Shown one piece after another: positions 54,808 to 64,000 of a stretch of DNA of 64,000 bases. Within the stretch, counting starts at the first letter, position 1, and the number at the start of each line of letters is the position of its first letter. The position numbers and the translations under genes were made by a program. Source of the DNA: Anniella stebbinsi (Eukaryota; Chordata; Lepidosauria; Squamata; Anniellidae); NCBI GenBank assembly GCA_029215795.1, contig JARDYH010000003.1, positions 88,134,609 to 88,198,608 on the forward strand, written 5' to 3'. A model generated the notes under the pieces. It saw only the letters and a list, made by a program, of their open reading frames with translations, was not told the DNA's origin and did no database searches.

Positions 54808-54985
54808 CAAAAATACACCAGTGAAGGTGTCTTATAGTGAGTGACACCATTGGTCCATCCAGCCCAGTATTGACTACGCTGATTTGTAGCAGCTCTCTAT
54901 GACTTAAGCAGAGGTCTTCCTCAACTGTGATATCTGAGATCTTTTGACTGCAGATGCCTAGGAAGGAACCTAGGACCATTTGCAT
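54808..54985 (-). mobile_element. Body of the tRNA-Ala-like SINE
   Basis: The minus strand reads GGTCCTAGGTTCC, GCATCTGCAGTC, AGAGAGCTGCTACAAATC, CAATACTGGGCTGGATGGAC and CAATGGTGTCACTCACTATA, the body of the family whose head is at 21685-21770. It is truncated near the B box. Confidence 0.65.
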
Positions 54986-57940
54986 TTATTAAAACTACTT
55001 TTAACACACCAAATGTTGATAGACCTCAGGGTGGGAAAAATCAATAAAACTATTCAACATAAACCACAAAACATAATAAATAAAACAATTCAACATAACC
55101 CATAAAACCATCTACAACAACATTGCAAGAATCATTAGCATACAATCAATATTCAAGTATTGAATATTCAAGCACTAACCCAAAGCATCAACCTATTTCC
55201 CACGTTTTTATGGCGTTTCACCACATTCATGCAGAATTCTGGGAACTATACTGATGCAATCTCAACATCGAGTGGATCAAATGATTATTTCATAAAATAA
55301 TGTGGGAAGAGAAAAATCGTTAAAAGCATTTCATGTTATTAGACAGAAGAGTAAATTCTGATGTGGGGAAATGGCTTATTGGAAAGTTTAAACATCAATG
55401 AGCAAATCAACCCATCTACAGTATGCAGACGTTTATCTTTGATCTTGTTTGCATGTATTTACTCTATTACCCTATCACGAAATCACAGACCTCTTTGTCA
55501 TGCATTGTATTGCAGTTCCCTCTACTGGTCGAGCTGGTGCATCTACTCTTGCAGTTTACATTTGAAATACATCTTAAAGCTTACTCTTGGAACCCTATTT
55601 AGTTAGGAAGGGGGCGTGTTCCAGGAAGAAATATAGTCTATTTGAATAACCTTCACAAAGCAGAACAACTAAAGTGATGATCAACTTGTTATAATGCAGC
55701 ACTCAAGACACTATGAGCATACGAAAGTATATTTGGTTATTTATATTATAGCGGCAATAGAAATTATTGAACCAATTTCTAATGGCAAGAATGCACAAAA
55801 AGTGATGCTTCACAAATTTCTTCTATAGAGAGAAAAAATCACCAGTAGAACCAGTGTGTTGAGTAATGGCTGCAGTGTTGAATGTAGTTCACAGAGAGGT
55901 CTACGGTAAGTCATCATATCTTATGTTACACTATTTCACAGGGTTCTTATTTGGCTAAAACCCTGGCTAAATTTAACTAAGACAAACGTAATAAAAAGCA
56001 GCATTAAAAAAACCTGGAAGATAAATCAAAAACTCACACACTTACCATATCTATCTATCGGGCATTGAGATCATCAAAAGAAGCTCCTTTGAAGCAGGGT
56101 ATGTGGCTAGAAGATCTAGTAACTTTTTCAGTGATGATGATCAGTATTGTATCATGCTACTCACTAAATTTATTTGCACTCTTCCTACCGGCTTTCAGGT
56201 GATGGATGAAAGCCTATTTATTTGAAGGAGTTCTTTTTTAATCCTACATACGCTTACCTGTAAGTAAGCTCCACAATGGGACATATGTCCAAGTAAATTG
56301 ATATAGGATTGAGCTGTTATTATGCAAAATAATCTCAACTCCTGAAAATTAAAGTGTTAGACTATTTAAGTAATCTTAAACATAACATTATTATCAGTGC
56401 TTAACTTATTCTAGTTGGATTATTTCAAATGTCTACAAGCACTACTAAAGATTTATTTGAGATGGGATCAATTTAGTAGCCTTACCATTTTGGATGCTTC
56501 TCTATACAATTTTGCTGAAAAGGTTGCTATAGAGGTGGATTTTCTTTTTAATCTAAACAATTCATTCCCTAGATATCTCCCAGTTTGGAGTTAGTATTTC
56601 ATCTACTAATTCACAAAACGATGAAAGTATCTCCTGTTGGGATATCCTGTAGTACTTAGTTTTGCTATGATATGAGAAATCACTTCTATCCACAAAGACC
56701 CTGTTTGAATATTAGAACTGAGACCTCTTATTATTGGTATGGTTTTGTTTTGATTAAAAGTTAGCAACCATAGCACAGCTACTAAAGTTTTTTTAAAGGA
56801 TGCAATCACTGCAGACTTTGTATCAACTAGAATCTCTGACAGTCATAGACAATTAGCACTTGATTCCCCCCCCCCCCCCCCAAGATTGGGCTGTGAGAAA
56901 TTGATGTTTCTATTTGATCAGCTGACACCCAAATAAGTATCAAGAAGGAAAAACGAAAACTAGAAATGTTCATGAATCTCCTTGCCAGGATCCACAGATG
57001 TTCTAAAAAAAAAAAAAAAAAAACCCTGGAAATTTCAACTCATGGTTCTGCTATCCCTCTCCAAAAACCGACCTGGTTTCCTTTGAAATGTAAGGCCTTC
57101 AATGGAAATTACTGATTCCAGTTACTCCGTCAAGTGGAGTTGGTTCAGTCAAAAGGACCTTCAAGCAAATCAGAACTATAATTATAAGATAGAAAATGAA
57201 CTATGTTAATGTATAAAACTAGAAAAAAATTGAATACCACATTTGTTAGAAAAAGTTCCTGAACATTAATGCATATATATATACATAATGATTTTAAAAC
57301 TACATAATGTCTCCTCGAGTTCAATTCAGACATTTTCTGAAAAGGTGCTGATCCATTTCACACAGTTAAAGAACCAAACATATTTTGACCATTTTTTAAT
57401 GTCAAGGAATGACACATCTTAGTCATGGGAGCGTGCAGGAGTGTACTGGCTCGAGACTTTCTGTGCACTGAACTGGTTGTTCTCTGTAACATGCAAAAGT
57501 TAAAATCCAAAAACAAGACATGGGTTAAAACCCTGGGTTGTTTCTTCCTCAACAGCCTAGCGTTCCAGGTTTGCACGTCCTTGAGTTGTTTAACACACTA
57601 GAAATGGGTGAGTGGTCAGGAGTTAAGATGCTTGCTCGCTCTTGCATACTCCCAAACAACCCATAGTTAACAAAAATGGGTTGTTTAACTGTGCAGACTT
57701 AGCCACTGTATGGGTGGTGGAATGGATATGCCACACAAACAATGTTGTGAGAGTGCTTCATTTAGATGCTTAATTCATATAGTCTTTCCTCCACGCTAGA
57801 TTTGGCACTTTTCCTCCTAGAGATTGCCCAAGACAGATCCCCCCACCGCAGTTTGCTTTGAAAATGGTGGGTTGCTTTGTGCTAATGTTTGGGCAATTCT
57901 CTTGTAGAAGCACTGAAGATAACATGATGTAAAGACAGAG
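54986..57940. other. Unique AT-rich stretch
   Basis: 55018-55130 (CCTCAGGGTGGGAAAAATC then AATAAAACAATTCAACATAA) looks like an antisense LINE UTR. Poly-C lies at 56867-56881 and poly-A at 57005-57023. No gene supported. Confidence 0.4.
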
Positions 57941-58226
57941 CGCATCGTCAGATGAGCGTTTTATCGCACGCTAATTACTGGCAACTCACGGTTTTTCACG
58001 GGTCCTTTTGACGACACTGTCTGCCTCCCGCTTTTTCAGCGACAAAATAAGACACCATTTCCTGCAGCGCAATGAAAATGCCCACTGAATGGGCCACATG
58101 GTCATTGCTGCTTCCTCTTTCTTCCCCATGTGAAGAAAGAGATAGCTGTTTGTCACTATTGTGGGCCAGCAGCAGGAGGCCAAAGCGACAGTAGGGAAAC
58201 GCGATCCCCCCCCATCTGATGATGCT
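57941..58226. mobile_element. MITE with CGCATCGTCAGATG ends
   Basis: Inverted ends CGCATCGTCAGATG and CATCTGATGATGCT bound about 286 bp with elevated CpG content. CAGAG flanks both sides (57936-57940 and 58227-58231), a possible short target duplication. No transposase frame. Confidence 0.5.
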
Positions 58227-58478
58227 CAGAGAAGCAAGAATTATACTGATATCCCAGTCCTTAACAATTGCTATGCAACAGTGACCTATCATGGCTAGTG
58301 ATCTCACACTGGTTGTGCCATCAACATGCACCATCCTATGAATACATATGGTGGTGTGTTGATTTGTATAGACTTTTTCTATTGTATAGGTTTGTGTGTT
58401 CTCATTAGTCATTCCTTGACATTTGACATTAATAAATGGTTAATATATGTTCACTCTAATATTAAACCTTCTAACTAA

Positions 58479-58564
58479 GAGTCTATCCATTGCTGCTTTA
58501 AAACAGTTTATAACCTGTTTAAAACTGTTATAAACCGTTTTAAAGCAATAGTGTAGATAGGCTC
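58479..58564. mobile_element. 86-bp foldback MITE, relative of 38059-38167
   Basis: GAGTCTATCCATTGCTGCTT and AAGCAATAGTGTAGATAGGC are inverted; the interior TATAACCTGTTTAAAACTGT matches the 38.1-kb copy with a shorter centre. Confidence 0.75.
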
Positions 58565-60183
58565 TAAATGTCTTTAGATACATGAGTAATTTAATTCATA
58601 TTCATAACATGACATAGGAAACCACCCTTTATGATCATGAGCTGGGATCCAGTGTGCCCTCATCTCCAATGAAAAAGCACTGTTCCACACTTATACTAGC
58701 TAATATTTCCTTAATCGTTTGAAGGCAAATGAAATCCCAACACACTCCTTGGAAGCAAGTTTTGTTTAATTTAATGTGACTTACTCTTAAATGAACATGC
58801 CTAGGATCAGGATGTAAAAAAGGGTATAAGATATTACTTGCTAAGGGTTTACATTTGCTTTTATTCCAAGACTTTTAATAATTCTATTTATATGTGAGGC
58901 AATCTTATAAAATAATATGAGTTAAGCTGCATTTGAAAGCTAAAATGCAACAGTATCTGGATTACGATTGCTAGCCTATAGTACTTTATTATTTATCCAT
59001 TATTTTTTCTAATCCTCTCTATCCTGAGAGTTTGAGGTGAGTAGCATTTTACACACATGTACATGCACACAAACGCCTCTCAAACTAAACTAGTGGAATA
59101 AAATATTCATTAAAATATAAACTATAGTATGCTAAGACAAACATAAATTGCCCCCATAGTAGCTTAATTCCACTGTTAAAAATAAAACGCTTCCTGAAAA
59201 TTATTGTCCAAGCATGAAATTGGAAATCTCAAGGATCTAATGTTGGACTCTCACTGTGAAACATAATGAAAATTCAGGAAAAGTGTGTTAAGAGTTTGGA
59301 AGACAACTGCTTACAGGAACAACTTCTTGTCCTTGGTGTATTCGGTGGATCCTTTCTCATAACAGTTTCAAGGAAAATCTTCATTTTATCCAAGCACTTA
59401 GTTATCTAAGCACATACTTCCTCAGTAATCCTAAGAAAATGTAGCTGCCTCTCATATATTTTAAAAGCTACATTTTGGGTGCATGTCACAGGAACTAATA
59501 AGCTAGGAGGTCGTCAGAATCAGAACTGAAACTGTTTGGGGAAGTTGTCCTCCACTGGAAAACCACACACATACACTTGGCTACGCAAAGAATTAATCAA
59601 AATTAACATCTATTCCGTAGGCCATTTGCTCTAAAGTAAATATACTGCATCTTTCACATTTCTGCATGATGTGTTCTGACAGATTTGGAAGAGTTGTCCT
59701 TTTAAAAGCAGATTGCATCTCAACCTCCCCCTATGTAGAACAGTTTAAAATATAATATTTTAACAAAGACCCCACTCTCTACCTTTTTAAGATGTTCAGG
59801 AGTGGGTAAAACACACACCCAGAAATGTTATTGTGATTTTGCTATACCTTTCTATTTAAGTATACCTTCCTTTCTTCTTTTCTATATAAGTCAGGAGTAG
59901 GAAACCTTTTTCTCTCTCTCTACAAAAGGCTGTTGACCTACGGGAAAAATCAGTTGGGGGTGGAGCCAGAGGCCAAAGTGGGAAGAGTCAGCAATGCAGA
60001 AGTGAAGACTGTCTAGCTGGCTTTGTCATCTTCAGAATTCTGGGTGTGATTGGGATGGGGACAGTGCTCACACTAGGGGGGGGATGGTAATGGTGTTGAA
60101 ATACACCCCTGCCCTCCATCACCTGGCTGCTGCTTTTGCTTTGTGAAGACTCTATGCTTCTTTTGTCTCTTTCATTCTCTTTC
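58565..60183. other. Unique sequence
   Basis: 58740-58815 may be a diverged copy of the repeat at 32295. No gene. Confidence 0.4.
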
Positions 60184-60370
60184 AACATAAGAACATAAGA
60201 ACCATGCTGGATCAGACCAAGAGTCCATCTAATCCAGCATTCTGTTCACATAGTGGCCAATCACCTGGCAACAGGAGACCCACAAGGAAGATATGAGTGC
60301 AACAGCACTCTCCCAAGAGCACAAAAGCAATTATTGCCAGGGGAAGATCAGGATGGACCAACTAGCCAAC
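60184..60370 (-). mobile_element. CR1-like 3' end
   Basis: AACATAAGAACATAAGAACC (tail repeats), GCTGGATCAGACCAAGAGTC, CATTCTGTTCACATAGTGGC and GAGTGCAACAGCACTCTCCC: the complement of the family at 43845 and 63465. Confidence 0.75.
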
Positions 60371-60459
60371 GTTGCAGACCAAATAAAATTTAGTCATGGG
60401 AGGTTCCCCACCCTAGATGTAATTGCGCTGCACTACATCCTAGATATTTAATCTTTTCA

Positions 60460-60890
60460 TAGGGTTACATTTGGTCTTTTGAATCTCATCCAGAGACTTG
60501 CACATTTAAGCAACTTTCCACCCAGTTTTCTGATTTCCTGTATAATGAAGATAGGGATGGACAAAGGTAGCAGCACGAGGTACTGTCCCTCAAACCCTAA
60601 TTCTGGGTAGAGGGGCCTCCTGCTGAGGATGATCAAACCTTTATGAACCATGGTGACTCTCTTTCCCCCTCGAGCTTGCGCTGATGCTGTGCCAAGTACC
60701 CAGGTGGGGACAGCTGGGTAAGGTCAACCCACCCTCGCTCGCCAACACAAGCCTTGGTGATGCAGACCAGGTCAACTCCCTCATCCATTATTATATTGTG
60801 GAGGCCTTTTTATAAATGAACTTGGCGTTCAACAGCAGCAGCAGCAGCAGACTGGAGAGCACCATTATACAGCTACCAGGATCCAGAGAC
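60460..60890 (-). pseudogene. Old L2 endonuclease fragment
   Basis: Minus-strand translation gives NAKFIYKKASTI, DEGVDLVCITKACVGERG, WVDLTQLSPPGYLAQHQRKL and EGERESPWFI. This follows NARSVHNKISLI, DEAADLACITETWVGEQG, GVSLSQLCPPGYLVQHQGRL and EGWGGGVAVVY of the 13.5-kb L2 position by position. The catalytic Glu region reads ITKAC instead of ITETW. The (CAG)n run at 60833-60850 encodes the Leu stretch before NAK. Confidence 0.75.
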
Positions 60891-61809
60891 ATGGTGGAAA
60901 GGTCGGAAAAGGGGCCTGTTGCTAGGCAGAGTGAGGAGAGAATGAGAGATATCTGAAAGTGTCAGTGAGAGTCTCTTTGCTGAATATGTGGTTTCATTTT
61001 TAATCCATTCTTCCTTCACATCTTTGCAGCCAGATGGAGATGGAATGATGCAGCAAACTAGGATTAAACCAGGATACCAAATCCAGATGTAACAACAAAA
61101 TTCAGTTAGCACAATCTGTTTCACAAAGCAGCTTCATACTGTGATTAAAGACTGAAGTTTGTCAGCCTCTAACAAAGTAAGGTTAGTGAGAATGGTCAGA
61201 TTCAAAACAAACAAAACATGGTTTATGTCTAGACTGAACTACAGTCCGCCTATCTGTCTATCTTTTTTTTTTTTATGGACCAAGCAGACTTAATGGTCTT
61301 TCAAGCTTTTCTAGCAACAAATGTCTCAGCAGTTACGTAGGGAGCGATTCAGATACAACACTCGTTCTTTCTTAACCAATTTTTTTTCCAACTCACTTTG
61401 AGTCAGGTTCAAGTCCTGGTTAAAATGTGTAACCTGGTTAGTTAATAATGCTAAACCATTATTAAGACATGCAAAAGAAGAATGGGGGAAACAGTCAAGG
61501 AAAGGGATGGAACATTAGTTCCTGAGGTTTGTTTCCAATGTGTAAACTGCAGTTTGCAGGGGGCCATAATTATATTGCCGCTTGCATTTTATGTAACCAT
61601 AGTTTGCATCGAAATAAAAGTTTGAAACCATAGTTTGGAGGTGATTGCACACTGTGGCTGAGGCTATTTATAGTGCCAATGTAACTGTATGGAATCCCAG
61701 TGCAAGAGAGAAAATGACAGAAGTCAATGGGACATCCCCAGTCTTCTAACAATACTAAATCTTCTGATGTTCCTTCTCACTGCTGACATTCCTAGACCTT
61801 TCAAGATAT

Positions 61810-61810
<1 letters not shown>

Positions 61811-61841
<31 letters not shown>

Positions 61842-61842
61842 T
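61811..61842. repeat. GATA/GACA microsatellite
   Basis: AGATAGATAGACAGACAGAC and so on, about 32 bp. Confidence 0.9.
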
Positions 61843-62574
61843 CCCTTAAAATTATATTTTGGTTCCACTTTGGAAAAAGCAAAAACATACATAGACCATA
61901 TTGCATTTATGCATCCTTCTAATTTAAGAGTTAAAATGCTATTTTCTTTTAAATGTAATAGAGGCTGGAACAGTACTGGCCAGTTGCAGTAACGTTACTT
62001 TTTCAAGAAACGCTCTTGTATTAATATACATGAAGAAGCCAAGTGGAAAGCAGCATTTTTGTTCTCACAGCAAGAAGCGCTGCTTATTTATAGTTGATGT
62101 AAATATCCTGTAAATAAATGACAAAATAGGGCAGCTTTCTCAATTTCTAACCAGTAGATTAATATCATTAATTATAAAGGCAGGATGAAGGAGAGAACTT
62201 TGAATTCTACTGCAAATTGTGTACTTTCCTCAATTCAACACCATGCAAATCTCAGCATGTGACAAAAAGAGCAGCAGGTAATTAAATAATTTTAATTGTG
62301 CTCTGTGTACATTTACATTTGTTACAGCCTCTGCAAACTTTCTGCTATACGAAAGTAAAGCCAGCTATATGCACCTATATTTCAGTATGAAAAATGTTAA
62401 ACTGAATATTTTTTCAGTTATCATTTTCATAATATTTCACAATGATTTGCAGGGAACAGCCTACTCTGTATTAGAATCAAGCTCTTCCAGAAAGTTAGAT
62501 AAAAGGAAATAGAACTGAAAGAAATTAACTTCACAAAACTCAAGCTATTAAGGCCGGACTAGGCAGCTCTCATC

Positions 62575-62650
62575 AGCCCTCACCATTGGTTATGCGAGCT
62601 AGGTTGATGGGAGTTGCCCATCTGAAGTTCCATGAGCTGCCCACCCCTGT
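62575..62650 (+). repeat. Fragment of the GATGGGAGTTGTAG interspersed repeat
   Basis: CCTCACCATTGGTTATGCGA, TTGATGGGAGTTGCCCATCT and GAGCTGCCCACCCCTGTATT match the pattern at 17460. Confidence 0.5.
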
Positions 62651-63464
62651 ATTAAGCTATTCAAAAGCCCAAGTCTCTCCAAGCTATATCTACTAGACAG
62701 CACTTAATTCCATAGTTCTATTTCACATGTATATCCTAAGCATTATGATCTCCTAAGTGTAGCAAGAACAGGGAAGTTCAGTAGTGTAAACAAAGAATTC
62801 CAACAAGATTAAAATGTCATCTGGCTGACATAATGCAATTCAATTCTTGCTTTGCCAGCTTAAATCAGGCAATGAGCAAATGCATTACTTCTATGGTATA
62901 TTTTACTGGTTCATTACTCTCACTATTATTAAGCAGTAGCGCTCCACCCCACAACCTTAGATTTTGTCAGCCTAGTCCAATTAATTATTAGAGATATAGA
63001 ATTCTTCCATTTCTAAGGGATGAATTTCAATGGAGTCAGCAGATCCGCATAAGTTTGCATGCACAAACATGCCGTTTCCACTGGAATAAAGGTTTCTGTA
63101 GATAAGCCACTCCCAACGCATGGGTCAGATACATAACAAAATCCCTGAACTGGAGTTTTCAAGTATATATTATTCGATCAAAATTCAAGCCAGCTAATGC
63201 ATCAGGTTAAAATCATAACCTGTGATCTGGCAATTCACCAGGATTTTACAGTCATTCAGTTCTGTTATTTCAAACCTTTTCAACCTCACATCTTTATTTG
63301 TTTTATATAAATATCCCTGTGGTATACAAACCATTTACAGCTTGTGGGCTTCAAACCTAGGAAGCCTTAGAAAGCTGCCCATAACATGGTTCCCCCTTCA
63401 GGCACAGCAATTTATTTTAAAAAATGGGAGCTTGAAATTGAAGTATTTTGGAGGATACGGCTAT

Positions 63465-63656
63465 CAATAGCTACAAGTCATGATGGCCATATGTGATCTC
63501 TAGTGTTGGAGACAGTATGCCTTTGAATACCAGCTGCTGGAATAACATGAGTAGGAGGGCTATTGCATGCATGTCCTGTTTGTAGGCTTGCCATAGTCAT
63601 CTGTGGGAACTGAATGCTGGACGAATAGGCTTTCGGTCTGATCCAGCAGGGCTCTT
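63465..63656 (+). mobile_element. CR1-like 3' fragment
   Basis: TATCAATAGCTACAAGTCAT, GACAGTATGCCTTTGAATAC, CAGCTGCTGGAATAACATGA and GGTCTGATCCAGCAGGGCTC match the family at 43845 and the complement of 60184-60370. Confidence 0.75.
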
Positions 63657-64000
63657 ATCCCACCTGCGGGCCAAATCTGTCTCTCCAGGGTTCCCCAGAT
63701 GAGCCCACCCTTGATTGTTTGGTAGTTTCCCAGTTTCCCATTCTAAAAGCTAGAAATGTGCTGCCTAAGGCTTAGTTACTGGCAGTAAGATATCTTTTGT
63801 ATCTTGTCCCTGCCCCTTTGCCTTTGTTCCTGCCCCATTTTGCCTCTGGCCTAACTCACCACTGGACTGTGGCTCCCCTAAATTGAATTTAGCCCTTGGG
63901 CTGAAAGATCTTCAATATCCCTGCATTATAGGATACTTACGAATTCGTTATCAGCTGTGGCAGCAGCTAAATCCAGATATTAATTTGTTAAAACTAACAC
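63657..64000. other. Unique sequence to window end
   Basis: No gene or repeat recognised. Confidence 0.45.

Larger units (their letters stand above)
60891..63464. other. Unique sequence
   Basis: 61811-61842 is a GATA/GACA microsatellite. 61600-61640 has AACCATAGTTTG repeats. 61940-62350 is repeat-poor and may be conserved. 62575-62650 is a GATGGGAGTTG-type repeat fragment. No gene found. Confidence 0.4.

Overview
The window reads as a repeat-rich, non-genic stretch of a squamate reptile genome, most likely a lizard. This rests on repeat content, not on any host gene: an L1 of the non-mammalian vertebrate type, an almost intact L2-clade LINE, a CR1 3' fragment, a Ngaro/DIRS-type tyrosine-recombinase retrotransposon, tRNA-headed SINEs and several short palindromic DNA transposons. 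I found no exon, rRNA, tRNA gene, CRISPR array or bacterial operon that I could support. Nearly all long open frames belong to retrotransposons.

Left part (244-10699): one Ngaro-like retrotransposon on the minus strand with split direct repeats. In its own sense the order is A1 (10699-10525), leader, gag-like region, RT/RNase H remnant, tyrosine recombinase, SGNH-hydrolase-like region, B1 (1445-1011), A2 (1010-842), a 163-bp spacer, B2 (678-244). A plus-strand L1 (1569-5855), flanked by a 16-bp target-site duplication, has inserted inside the hydrolase-like frame. Both elements are broken by deletions and frameshifts.

Middle-left part (11.1-16.5 kb): a CpG-rich MITE, a 316-bp palindromic MITE, a Penelope-like fragment with a collapsed hammerhead-ribozyme core, then an L2 LINE (12477-16456). 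The LINE begins with tandem ~281-296 bp monomers carrying TATA-like boxes. Its endonuclease-RT reading frame is intact except for one frameshift, so it is the youngest-looking element here.

Right part (16.5-64 kb): AT-rich unique sequence with old LINE tails (L2, CR1), SINE fragments, two more copies of the 316-bp MITE, a second CpG-rich MITE, a pair of related GC-rich elements near 32.5-33.1 kb and 51.0-51.3 kb, small foldback MITEs, a candidate solo LTR near 40.2-41.1 kb, and microsatellites, several of them directly at LINE tails. Some TAATTA-rich unique stretches could be conserved non-coding DNA, which cannot be decided from one sequence.

Best leads: the split-repeat Ngaro element with its hydrolase interrupted by L1; the L2 tandem-monomer promoter with splice-like signals just before the ORF; the 316-bp foldback with a second transposon end in its loop; and the unnamed GC-rich two-copy family.
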